DNA from: Paenibacillus mesophilus
GTDB taxonomy: Bacteria > Bacillota > Bacilli > Paenibacillales > NBRC-103111
Assembly: GCF_005938385.1 (NCBI RefSeq)
Contig: NZ_VCRA01000006.1
Span: 62,001 to 126,000, forward strand
DNA length: 64,000 nt
Reading direction: 5' to 3'
In this document: one piece after another, positions 7,927 through 14,340 of the stretch
Position numbering within the stretch: the first letter of the stretch is position 1
How the letters are laid out: every line of letters starts with the position of its first letter
Made by a program: the position numbers and the translations under genes
The notes under the pieces: generated by a model
Told to the model about the DNA's origin: nothing
Database searches by the model: none
The model's input: the letters and a program-made list of their open reading frames with translations, nothing else

Positions 7927-8038
7927 AGTCCTGTTCACCTCCTTGTCCGAATATTGGGAAGCGTTTGGACACGAGGCTGATGTATGCTGTTGTTGTGATA
8001 AAACTTCCTCGAAATGCCACTCCATCACTTGCCCCGCA

Positions 8039-8293
8039 TTATTTCTCCTGACCGCCCGCCGCCACGTCCCCGGCTGCGGGCGCCCCTTCTACTAACTGAA
8101 GTAGCTTGTTGAATTTCTCCTCCAGAACATACGAAGACAGAACGCAATGCTCTTTATAGAACCCCAATGCTTCGCGGATTCTTTCAATTTTGCGCGAGTC
8201 GCTTATGCCGAGTCGCTGATTACGTTCCGCGCTTACGATTTCTTCGAGGATGCCCCCGTAAAGGCACGTCACAACCCCTAATGGGATTTCCAT
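8039..8293 (-). CDS. Hypothetical early phage protein, 84 aa
   Basis: Helical protein with NQRLGISDSRKIERIREALG and a C-terminal amphipathic segment SYVLEEKFNKLLQLVEG. The latter loosely recalls Spo0E-like phosphatases but the diagnostic S-x-x-LD core is absent, so I do not assign that family. ATG at 8293 with GAGGA just upstream. It lies 3 bp after the stop of the next upstream gene in the early operon. Confidence 0.55.
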   Translation of the reverse strand: MEIPLGVVTCLYGGILEEIVSAERNQRLGISDSRKIERIREALGFYKEHCVLSSYVLEEKFNKLLQLVEGAPAAGDVAAGGQEK

Positions 8294-8296
8294 TCC

Positions 8297-8533
8297 TCAC
8301 GCTCCCTTCCGCTTCCGCAGCCACTTCTGGCCGTCTTTGATCAGCAGATCGATCGTCCCTTCGCTGGCTTCCTCCGGGTGCTTGCAGTACCAGAAAGGCC
8401 CGCCATCATGCATATGTAGGGCGCTTTCCGCTGCCTTCTGCCAGTCCATGCCCCGACAAACCACTAACGCACAAATCTTCGCGATGCATGCTTTCCGATG
8501 GTCCTGACTGCGCCATTTAAAAGGCATGGCCAT
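8297..8533 (-). CDS. Hypothetical early phage protein, 78 aa
   Basis: Basic protein beginning MAMPFKWRSQDHRKACIAKI, rich in cysteine, histidine and tryptophan (CALVVCRGMDWQKAAESALH, FWYCKHPEEA) and ending in a KWLRKRKG tail. The two cysteine/histidine groups could bind a metal, but spacing does not match a finger I know. The ATG at 8533 lies five bases after the stop of the 45-aa gene; a GTG directly before it is an alternative start. Confidence 0.5.
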   Translation of the reverse strand: MAMPFKWRSQDHRKACIAKICALVVCRGMDWQKAAESALHMHDGGPFWYCKHPEEASEGTIDLLIKDGQKWLRKRKGA

Positions 8534-8538
8534 CACCC

Positions 8539-8676
8539 CTACATCAGGATGTAAAGCATTTTGTGCCCTTTATCGATCGTCTTCACCAGTTCCCAACCGC
8601 CCACGGCCAAAAGCTCGTTTGCTCTGCGGAAATCGGTTGTCTCCTCGATCTGGCGGATATTCGTGAGATCGGTCAT
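8539..8676 (-). CDS. Small phage protein, 45 aa
   Basis: MTDLTNIRQIEETTDFRRAN is followed by ELLAVGGWELVKTIDKGHKM and then LYILM. The pattern of an alpha-helix, a G-W-x-L turn and a final aromatic YIL strand recurs in very small phage proteins (compare NRYIEQGWKLID types). ATG at 8676 with AAAGGAG about 9 bp upstream, TAG at 8539-8541. Its neighbours overlap or abut on both sides, supporting a real early-operon gene. Confidence 0.6.
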   Translation of the reverse strand: MTDLTNIRQIEETTDFRRANELLAVGGWELVKTIDKGHKMLYILM

Positions 8677-8680
8677 TGCA

Positions 8681-8827
8681 TCAGGCTCCTTTCTCGGAGG
8701 ATTTAGCAAAAGCAATCATATCTTCCTTAGCCTTGTTGGCTGCTTCCAGCCCTTCGACAATTGCCCGTACGAGGGCCGGATTATCCTTGGTGATTCGGAC
8801 GACGTGTTTCTTTGCCGGCTTGTTCAA
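8681..8827 (-). CDS. Small phage protein with TTG start, 48 aa
   Basis: TTG at 8827 is preceded by AAAGGAGG with 7 bp spacing; no ATG fits until residue 37. The product MNKPAKKHVVRITKDNPALV followed by RAIVEGLEAANKAKEDM is basic at the front and helical behind. It sits between the Cro-like gene and the 45-aa gene with 4-15 bp gaps, as expected for a compact early operon. Function unknown. Confidence 0.55.
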   Translation of the reverse strand: MNKPAKKHVVRITKDNPALVRAIVEGLEAANKAKEDMIAFAKSSEKGA

Positions 8828-8842
8828 GCGAAGGCCTCCTTT

Positions 8843-9043
8843 CTATGCAGTTTGTTCACTGCTATCCAATAATTCCGAGACTGGAACTCCAAACGCCAAA
8901 GCCAGCTTGTTTAAAGTTGTAAGAGTCGGTTGCTTTGTACCAGCTTCCAAATAATTAATAAATGATTGGGATACACCCGACTTCCGAGCAAGTTCCATTT
9001 GCGACCATTGCCGACAGGTTCGAAGCTCCCTCAATCTTTTCAC
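8843..9043 (-). CDS. Cro-like XRE repressor, first gene of the leftward early operon
   Basis: A 66-aa single-domain helix-turn-helix protein. MELARKSGVSQSFINYLEAG is the recognition unit, then TKQPTLTTLNKLALAFGVPV. GTG start at 9043 after GGAGGTGATG. It is transcribed away from the CI-like gene at 9171 from a promoter with perfect spacing (TTGACA at 9090-9095, TAGAAT at 9067-9072, both read on the minus strand). Size, position and divergence from the larger repressor fit the Cro role in the lysis-lysogeny switch. Confidence 0.85.
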   Translation of the reverse strand: MKRLRELRTCRQWSQMELARKSGVSQSFINYLEAGTKQPTLTTLNKLALAFGVPVSELLDSSEQTA

Positions 9044-9066
9044 CTTGCATCACCTCCATTGATTAC

Positions 9067-9149
9067 ATTCTATATCTATTGATATATGTTGTCAACTCTA
9101 TTGATATAATTTATTTATGTTTAAGGTATGATATAATCTCTATTGAGAT
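9067..9149. promoter_or_regulatory. Lysis-lysogeny switch: three operators and two divergent promoters
   Basis: Three related sites share the plan (A)TATC-TATT-GATAT: O1 ATATCTATTGATAT at 9072-9085, O2 at 9094-9107 and O3 ATCTCTATTGAGAT at 9136-9149. Centres are 22 and 42 bp apart, so all lie on one helix face. O1 fills the spacer of the leftward promoter (TTGACA-17-TAGAAT), O2 overlaps its -35, and O3 overlaps the extended -10 (TGATATAAT, 9129-9137) of the rightward repressor promoter. Confidence 0.8.
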
Positions 9150-9170
9150 ATATCAGGATGGAGTGGCGTT

Positions 9171-9671
9171 ATGGATTTCGCAAAAAGGTTAACTCATTTT
9201 AGGGAAGCTAGTGGGTTGAGTAAAAACCAACTATCGATTAAATCTGGGGTTTCCCAACCATACATCGGTGATATTGAGTCTGGAAAAAAGAAGCCAACTA
9301 TAGATACAATCGAGCGCCTTTGTGAAGCCCTTGGAGTTACTCTTTCACAGTTTTTCAGTAGCATCGACGACTCTCTGCCCCCTGACATCCAACAACTTAT
9401 TGAAACAACAAAAAAACTTCCGCCAGAAGAACGGAAGGCATTGAACGAATATCTGAATATACGGCTTTCCCAAACTGAAGGACAGAAGACGGAACTGGAA
9501 CTGCCTGCTCCTGCCAAAAAGAAACTTCCCGACTTTGGAAATATCAGCGTAGCTGCCAAAGGCGGCCTAAATAAAGAAGATCTAACAGACGAAAAAATAG
9601 AACAAATTGAAAAGGAACTGGACGAGTTCAAGGAACGTAAGCGTAAATGGAAGGAAATGCATGGGGAATGA
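9171..9671 (+). CDS. CI-like XRE phage repressor, 166 aa
   Basis: The N-terminal helix-turn-helix (LSKNQLSIKSGVSQPYIGDI, then ESGKKKPTIDTIERLCEALG) is followed by a charged helical tail ending DEFKERKRKWKEMHGE. There is no LexA-type S24 self-cleavage domain, so inactivation would not be RecA autoproteolysis. The ImmA/IrrE protease two genes downstream suggests ICEBs1-like antirepression by cleavage. The gene lies directly downstream of operator O3. Base composition is clearly more AT-rich than the surrounding chromosome. Confidence 0.85.
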   Translation: MDFAKRLTHFREASGLSKNQLSIKSGVSQPYIGDIESGKKKPTIDTIERLCEALGVTLSQFFSSIDDSLPPDIQQLIETTKKLPPEERKALNEYLNIRLSQTEGQKTELELPAPAKKKLPDFGNISVAAKGGLNKEDLTDEKIEQIEKELDEFKERKRKWKEMHGE

Positions 9672-9712
9672 AGCAAGTACCCGAGCCGATCGGGCGAATT
9701 TCCAGGTGGTCT

Positions 9713-10156
9713 ATGAAAAGAATTGTATTTTATTTGCTATTGTGCTTATTTGTTTCTGGATGTACGACAAAACAGACAGACACCGTAAAAAATAATTCCG
9801 TCACCAGAACGGCAGATCCTATCTTCACTGATTTTAATTCGTTCATTACAAAGTACAATTCAAAAACACAGGTACAACAAGATGCCTACTGGCAGGAATT
9901 AAAGGGACACACTGTTCAATGGAGTGGCTCTGTAAACGATGCTTATAATGATTCAACAAACAAAGAACAGAAAAGGATTATAGTTCATGTCGGCGGATCG
10001 AATTTTCTTAAAGTAAATCTATCAAAAGAAGTAAATGTTGATTTATCAAAGTTAAATAAAGGTGACAGCATCACGATTCGCGGCACCTTAAATGAGCAAG
10101 GTGGATTACTCCAATCCTGGGGAATATCAGAAGCTACTATTGTAAATAAAAAGTGA
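9713..10156 (+). CDS. Lysogeny-module lipoprotein, possible superinfection exclusion factor
   Basis: A 147-aa secreted lipoprotein. MKRIVFYLLLCLFVSGC is a signal peptide with lipobox VSGC, so C17 would be lipidated. After a T/N-rich linker, residues ~50-145 (GHTVQWSGSVNDAYND, RIIVHVGG, LNKGDSITIRGTL) look like an OB-fold of the tRNA_anti-like type. The real start is the ATG at 9713; longer frames lack an RBS and place the signal internally. Lipoproteins at this exact place, between repressor and integrase, block DNA injection by related phages in lactic-acid-bacterium phages, so exclusion is a reasonable inference. Confidence 0.7.
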   Translation: MKRIVFYLLLCLFVSGCTTKQTDTVKNNSVTRTADPIFTDFNSFITKYNSKTQVQQDAYWQELKGHTVQWSGSVNDAYNDSTNKEQKRIIVHVGGSNFLKVNLSKEVNVDLSKLNKGDSITIRGTLNEQGGLLQSWGISEATIVNKK

Positions 10157-10170
10157 GTGTTTTCAGAAAT

Positions 10171-10192
10171 AGCCCTCTGGGCTTTTATTTTC
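10171..10192 (+). terminator. Intrinsic terminator after the lipoprotein gene
   Basis: Stem AGCCC-TCT-GGGCT at 10171-10183 followed by a T-rich run interrupted by one A. It ends the repressor-lipoprotein transcript, so the protease and recombinase genes may be expressed separately or by read-through. Confidence 0.6.
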
Positions 10193-10233
10193 AAACAAAA
10201 ACAGAACATATATTCGCATTTGGAGGGGTCAAC

Positions 10234-10866
10234 ATGAATTTGTGTTGGTACAAATCCAACGAAATGGAGGAAATGATTTGCAAGAAATACCGTGACAATG
10301 GGATCTTTTATCCTTCTGATCTTGAGATCGATCGCGTAGCAACGATATACCGCGCCGATGTAGCCACTCACAAAAAAGAGACAAAAACATACTGGGAAGA
10401 CGATTTTGCCGTTATATACCTGAACGCCTTTTTAAATGAATTAAAGAAACGCGAGGACTTCTTTCATGAGATCAGTCACCTCATACTGCATATTGGAAAT
10501 CAATACCGCATGCCTGAGCTATACATGAAAATGCAAGAAGACCAGGCGGATCAGTGCCAACTTTATTGCGCAATGCCTTACTTTATGCTGCATGATTACA
10601 AATACATAGAAAACAAAACAACCTACATCGATGTTTTATCAAAAGAATTTCGTCTTCCGATTCAATTCGTACAGAAACGAATTAACCAGATCGAACGCAG
10701 AATCCTGCAAGCAAAACTTGACGAAGAATTTAGGTCTGAAATGACACCATCACCAATTGAATACGATTATAGTCCGGAGACAAAACGTATACTCGCGCAA
10801 CTGCATCGCCAAATCCAGTCATCAAGGGAGAGGAAGCGCAATGGCAAAGTTCAGAGTCGTATATGA
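10234..10866 (+). CDS. ImmA/IrrE-family zinc metalloprotease
   Basis: A 210-aa protein with the HExxH zinc site FFHEISHLILH (H78, E79, H82). The segment MKMQEDQADQCQLYCAMPYF downstream supplies the usual third acidic ligand region and is typical of the family. Starting at ATG 10234 (GGAGGGG upstream) trims a longer frame. In ICEBs1 the homologous ImmA cleaves the ImmR repressor, and here it is paired with a repressor lacking its own protease domain, so the same job is likely. It overlaps the following gene by 26 bp. Confidence 0.88.
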   Translation: MNLCWYKSNEMEEMICKKYRDNGIFYPSDLEIDRVATIYRADVATHKKETKTYWEDDFAVIYLNAFLNELKKREDFFHEISHLILHIGNQYRMPELYMKMQEDQADQCQLYCAMPYFMLHDYKYIENKTTYIDVLSKEFRLPIQFVQKRINQIERRILQAKLDEEFRSEMTPSPIEYDYSPETKRILAQLHRQIQSSRERKRNGKVQSRI

Positions 10867-11215
10867 CTATTCAGATCACGGCTTAGTTCCAACTACGTTT
10901 GTTATTCGGTTTCAAACAGGTAAAGTCAAATGGGATATGTTCTCTTTATACATACGCATCGCTTCTCCATTCCAACGTATCTTGTCAGAAGATTTTCAAG
11001 ATGTTGCCGGGATTTCAGTTTTTCTCGAAGATCTTATGATCAACCAGGAAAAGCCCGGTACTTTTGGTATTAATCTGGCGCGAATCAAGCATCGGTATAA
11101 AATTAACGATCTCACGAACGACGAACCACTTTTTTTTATTATCCAGATGGCTGACATTGGCGATGTATTGCAAATGGATGTAAGAAATTTTTATGATTGG
11201 GGGCGACCAGAATGA
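10841..11215 (+). CDS. Hypothetical protein of the lysogeny module, 124 aa
   Basis: Begins MAKFRVVYDYSDHGLVPTTF, with further beta-rich stretches (VIRFQTGKVKWDMFSLYIRI and EPLFFIIQMADIGDVLQMDV). No family recognised. ATG at 10841 has GGGAGAGGAAG upstream and lies within the 3' end of the protease gene. Its own stop overlaps the start of the resolvase-like gene. The tight overlaps make protease, this protein, the resolvase-like protein and the integrase one translational chain. Confidence 0.6.
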   Translation: MAKFRVVYDYSDHGLVPTTFVIRFQTGKVKWDMFSLYIRIASPFQRILSEDFQDVAGISVFLEDLMINQEKPGTFGINLARIKHRYKINDLTNDEPLFFIIQMADIGDVLQMDVRNFYDWGRPE

Positions 11216-11523
11216 AGGCAGCAATTTATGCACGAACTGCACATTCTGAACAAAGCACATTGAGTCAAATCGAATTATGCCGCGAGTACATTCGGGAACA
11301 AAAGGGAACTGTTGTAGGTGTTTACGATGACGAAGGGTCTAGTGCCCACGACGACGATCGTGACGGACTTGCATCTTTAATGACCGATGCTTTGACAACC
11401 AGCTTCGACACTGTAGTAGTAACAGGTTATGATCGACTGTTTCGCAGCCACGGAAAGCTCCAAGAATTTATTAACCAACTCGGTGCATTAAAAATTGAAT
11501 TGGTCGCGGTGAAATCATTATGA
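11212..11523 (+). CDS. Resolvase-domain protein lacking the catalytic serine
   Basis: A 103-aa protein matching only the N-terminal catalytic domain of serine recombinases. Aligned with the following integrase (MRVAIYTRVS), it reads MKAAIYARTA: R8 is kept but the nucleophile S10 is alanine. The later conserved YDRLFR (D74, R75, R78) is present. It has no recombinase or zinc-ribbon domain. Its stop overlaps the integrase start (ATGA at 11520). It could be a dimerisation partner that modulates integrase or a directionality factor. Whether it is a decayed duplicate cannot be told from sequence alone. Confidence 0.8.
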   Translation: MKAAIYARTAHSEQSTLSQIELCREYIREQKGTVVGVYDDEGSSAHDDDRDGLASLMTDALTTSFDTVVVTGYDRLFRSHGKLQEFINQLGALKIELVAVKSL

Positions 11524-12947
11524 GAGTGGCCATCTACACACGCGTCAGCTCGGATCGGCAGGCCGAGGAAGGATTCTCCCTAGAGGCTCAATATGAACAA
11601 CTCATCGAGCACATAAAGATAAGAAAATGGGAACTGGTCAGAGTCTTTACGGATCCGGGCATATCAGCGAAGGACTTAAAACGCCCAGGTGTCCAAGAAA
11701 TGATAGCCGACCTAAAGAACAGGAAATTTGATGCAGTCCTTGTTCATAAATTGGACAGGCTTACTCGTAACATCGGAAATCTTCATGATCTAATCGATAT
11801 GTTTAATAATCTTAACGTGAAGCTCATTTCATTGAGTGAAAATATTGATATTTCTACCGCAGCCGGAAAAGTATTCGTTCACTTTCTCGGCCTCTTGGCG
11901 CAGTACTACCGCGAAAACCTCGGTGAAGAAGTTCTAAAAGGGCTTCGCAAAAGCGCCATGAGTGGTAATCGAATAAATTTAAAACCAGTATTCGGTTATG
12001 ACGTTGTCGACCATAAGCTAATCGTTAATAAAGACCAGGCTGAAATCGTAAAGCTTATCTTTGATCTTTATGTCAATAAGGGCAAGGGGCATAATTACAT
12101 TGCAAAGTACTTAAATTCGCATAATTATATATCGAATTTTGGCCGATGGTATGACGTTACCGTTGCATATATTTTGCGCAATCTCACATATATCGGGAAA
12201 AACCATTATACCCCGCAAGGCATCCAAGAAAAACTCATCGTTCGGGACGGGGATCATGATCCTATAATTGCTCAAGATTTGTTCGATCTGGCTCAGGCAA
12301 AATCAAAAAAGGTAAGCGAAGGAATGATATCTTCATCAAGTTATGAATATCCGTACTCCACAATATTAAAATGTGGAGTATGCGGGAGTTCCTTCTCAGC
12401 AAGAGTCAAAAAGAGCAAGTACAACGATGTTGAACAAATTTACCGCAATTACCGATGTTACGGGAAGGATAAGCGGCACGTCTGCACTGTCCCAGATATA
12501 TCAGAGAGAAAAGTCGAGAAATTACTGTTTGAAAATCTACAAATAGAGGTAGACAACGATATCCCAATTGAGGATGTTGTCGCAGCCGAAGCGAAAAATC
12601 TTGAAAAAGAACGCGCTAGGTTAGAGAAGGAGCTTTCGAAAAGTGCAAAGCGGAGGGAAAATTGGCAATATGCTTTCGGGGATGGAAAGCTGCCATATTC
12701 AGATTATGTAAAACTCATTGACACCGAGATGCAAAGAGCTCAGGACCTTCAAGTAGAACTTGATCGGCTACCTGTAAGAATCGAGCAGAAACCATCGAAA
12801 CATCAGGTACTCGAGCAGATAAAAGAATTGAAGGAGTCTTGGGAGTTTATCCCTGTATCAAACAGGAAAAACATCATCCAAACGATGTTTAGCGGGATTG
12901 AGCTTACTTATAATGATGGGGCGTGGGCTATTACTGCGATTGAATAG
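11520..12947 (+). CDS. Large serine recombinase, prophage integrase
   Basis: A 475-aa large serine integrase. The resolvase domain is at residues 1-140 with nucleophile S10 in YTRVS and the LDRLTR motif. A recombinase domain (LRKSAMSGNRINLKPVFGYD, onwards) follows. A zinc ribbon (CGVCGSSFS with distal RCYGKDKRHVC) precedes a coiled coil (KNLEKERARLEKELSKSAKR) that in this family controls synapsis. It would cut attP and attB at a 2-bp core and join prophage to chromosome. It is the last phage gene, some 10-20 bp from the inferred junction with the tad operon. Confidence 0.95.
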   Translation: MRVAIYTRVSSDRQAEEGFSLEAQYEQLIEHIKIRKWELVRVFTDPGISAKDLKRPGVQEMIADLKNRKFDAVLVHKLDRLTRNIGNLHDLIDMFNNLNVKLISLSENIDISTAAGKVFVHFLGLLAQYYRENLGEEVLKGLRKSAMSGNRINLKPVFGYDVVDHKLIVNKDQAEIVKLIFDLYVNKGKGHNYIAKYLNSHNYISNFGRWYDVTVAYILRNLTYIGKNHYTPQGIQEKLIVRDGDHDPIIAQDLFDLAQAKSKKVSEGMISSSSYEYPYSTILKCGVCGSSFSARVKKSKYNDVEQIYRNYRCYGKDKRHVCTVPDISERKVEKLLFENLQIEVDNDIPIEDVVAAEAKNLEKERARLEKELSKSAKRRENWQYAFGDGKLPYSDYVKLIDTEMQRAQDLQVELDRLPVRIEQKPSKHQVLEQIKELKESWEFIPVSNRKNIIQTMFSGIELTYNDGAWAITAIE

Positions 12948-12959
12948 CCCCCTTTTTTT
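12925..12959 (+). terminator. Terminator overlapping the integrase stop codon
   Basis: Perfect 8-bp stem GGGCTATT (12925-12932) with AATAGCCC (12943-12950), then CC and seven T. The downstream arm contains the TAG stop of the integrase. The phage-chromosome junction probably lies just beyond it. Confidence 0.85.
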
Positions 12960-13027
12960 CGGAGAATTACAACGCTATGCCAGCAGAGCATAGCGGCGAA
13001 TAGTACGAACACCAATATTTGCTTCAA
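12960..13027 (-). pseudogene. 5' fragment of a third pilin-like tad gene, cut by the prophage
   Basis: From a TTG at 13027 the frame reads MKQILVFVLFAAMLCWHSVV. It matches the start pattern of the two pilin-like genes just upstream (MRNILMTVMMM, MRHILVTVML): M-K/R-x-I-L-V/M-x-V. After about 22 codons the frame enters the inverted 3' end of the phage integrase, where the sequence is no longer pilin-like. A TTG at 13042 is an alternative start, and neither has a strong RBS. The missing 3' part would be expected at the other prophage end. Confidence 0.45.
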
Positions 13028-13042
13028 AGTCGTCAGCCCCAA

Positions 13043-13189
13043 TTACGGATTGATCGATTGAATCGTTCCGTTCAGCTTGCCTCCGGTCGATTTGACGCTC
13101 CGCTGCATCCCCGCGCTGCCTCCTATAGTCGCGGAGTATATACCGACGACAACAGTTACAAGCATGACCGTAACCAAAATGTGCCGCAT
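13043..13189 (-). CDS. Pilin-like small membrane protein 2 of the tad locus, 48 aa
   Basis: MRHILVTVMLVTVVVGIYSA is a hydrophobic N-terminal segment, followed by a short polar tail, TIGGSAGMQRSVKSTGGKLN. It shares layout with the preceding gene (AGM followed by a basic/glycine tail ending NP or GP). ATG at 13189 with GGAGG at 7 bp. Small size and position directly after TadC suggest a Flp-type pilin or pseudopilin, although the G/E processing site of classical Flp is not obvious. Confidence 0.6.
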   Translation of the reverse strand: MRHILVTVMLVTVVVGIYSATIGGSAGMQRSVKSTGGKLNGTIQSINP

Positions 13190-13210
13190 GGCGAAGCCTC
13201 CCTCGGCCGA

Positions 13211-13366
13211 TCAAGGGCCCGGACTCAAATTCGTAATGTCCAGATTGGCCGTATCTCCCTTGGTCTTGATATTATTCCTCATCCCCGCATTCCCGTTATT
13301 GATGATCGACGTGAACAGCAAGGCCATTACGATCATCATCATGACTGTCATCAATATATTTCTCAT
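13211..13366 (-). CDS. Pilin-like small membrane protein 1 of the tad locus, 51 aa
   Basis: MRNILMTVMMMIVMALLFTS is followed by IINNGNAGMRNNIKTKGDTA: one hydrophobic helix and a polar tail. AAAGGAGA precedes the ATG at 13366. Paralogue of the next gene (both have I-L-x-T-V-M, AGM and a K-T/S-x-G motif), and both are missed by length-limited gene calling. A structural subunit of the Tad filament is the simplest reading given the TadC gene 53 bp upstream. Confidence 0.65.
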   Translation of the reverse strand: MRNILMTVMMMIVMALLFTSIINNGNAGMRNNIKTKGDTANLDITNLSPGP

Positions 13367-13419
13367 AAATTCATCTCCTTTGCTTCATTCCATTCGAGAG
13401 AAACCAGCCCTTTCCAAGC

Positions 13420-14328
13420 TCAATTCAGCGCGTCGAACAGCTTCTGCCCTTCCTGTACCCAAGGATAAACGAAAATGCGGAACGTGTTCAGAATCGGAAT
13501 TCCCGCTATGACGAACAAAATGTACGAGGTCGATTCTTTGCGGCTGTCTTTCGCCATATCCAGCTTTTCTTTGTAATCCTGGATCCGCTCCTTCAGCAGC
13601 GAATAGTAGCTGCCACTCTCGTTCAGGCGCAGCGAATTGATCGTTTCGGCGAAGCTGTACGCTTCTTCGGTGCCGAGCCGGCGCTTGAACCGTTTGATGG
13701 CCTGCTCCGCATCCTCGTACCATTCGTTCAGCAACAGCTGCAGGTCGGAACGGATCGCGGCGCAGAACGGTAAGCACCGGCTCAGCTTGGCATGGAGGCT
13801 CATTTTGGAGCTGCTGTAGTAAAGCAGCTGATTGCTGAGCGCATATATTTCTTTCATCATTTTATGAGAACGGTATTTCCCGAACGATTCCAGCAGCGTA
13901 CGGTCGAAGCTAAGCAGCACGATGCCGATCATTCCGGCAACCATGACATAGGCAGGTTCGATCCACGGCAGCCCCCAGGAATGCCGCATTCCGAAGTATC
14001 CGGCTGCTCCGAGCATAGCGCCAAGCACCATTACACTTCTGCGCATCAGCTCGTACAGCAGCGGATCGATACGCAAACCGCTTTGCAATAGCAGCCGTTC
14101 TTTTGCCTCCGCGCTTCCCCCTGCACGTACGGATATGCCGAAAGCTTTCAGAACAAACGGGGGAATCGTCCGGCGGCGAACCAAATGCTTGATGGCGAGC
14201 AGCGGCCAACGTCTCCGCCTGCGCGGCCAAGAATGGAATAAAAAGAATAAGGACGTAAACAAGGCGGCGAATAAAGCGCCGTGCGCAATCACCTGCAGCC
14301 AAACCAAATGCTGGGACTCTATAACCAT
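13420..14328 (-). CDS. tadC: Tad pilus inner-membrane platform protein TadC
   Basis: A 302-aa integral membrane protein of the type II secretion F family. One TM helix is near residues 14-32, two are in the middle (VMVLGAMLGAAGYFG and YVMVAGMIGIVLLSF) and one is near the end (TSYILFVIAGIPILNTFRIF). The cytoplasmic portion carries a F-domain-like stretch (LRLNESGSYYSLLKERIQDY). It pairs with TadB to form the platform on which the CpaF ATPase works. It starts 12 bp after the TadB stop. Confidence 0.8.
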   Translation of the reverse strand: MVIESQHLVWLQVIAHGALFAALFTSLFFLFHSWPRRRRRWPLLAIKHLVRRRTIPPFVLKAFGISVRAGGSAEAKERLLLQSGLRIDPLLYELMRRSVMVLGAMLGAAGYFGMRHSWGLPWIEPAYVMVAGMIGIVLLSFDRTLLESFGKYRSHKMMKEIYALSNQLLYYSSSKMSLHAKLSRCLPFCAAIRSDLQLLLNEWYEDAEQAIKRFKRRLGTEEAYSFAETINSLRLNESGSYYSLLKERIQDYKEKLDMAKDSRKESTSYILFVIAGIPILNTFRIFVYPWVQEGQKLFDALN

Positions 14329-14340
14329 CCCGCGTTCCCC

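Noticed and set aside
8039-8293. Spo0E-like phosphatase
   Set aside because: The end of the protein is only loosely similar, and the conserved S-x-x-L-D core is absent.
12975-13214. 79-aa minus-strand frame across the pilin-like genes
   Set aside because: It overlaps two RBS-supported small genes in another frame and its composition is nonsense-like (arginine-rich).
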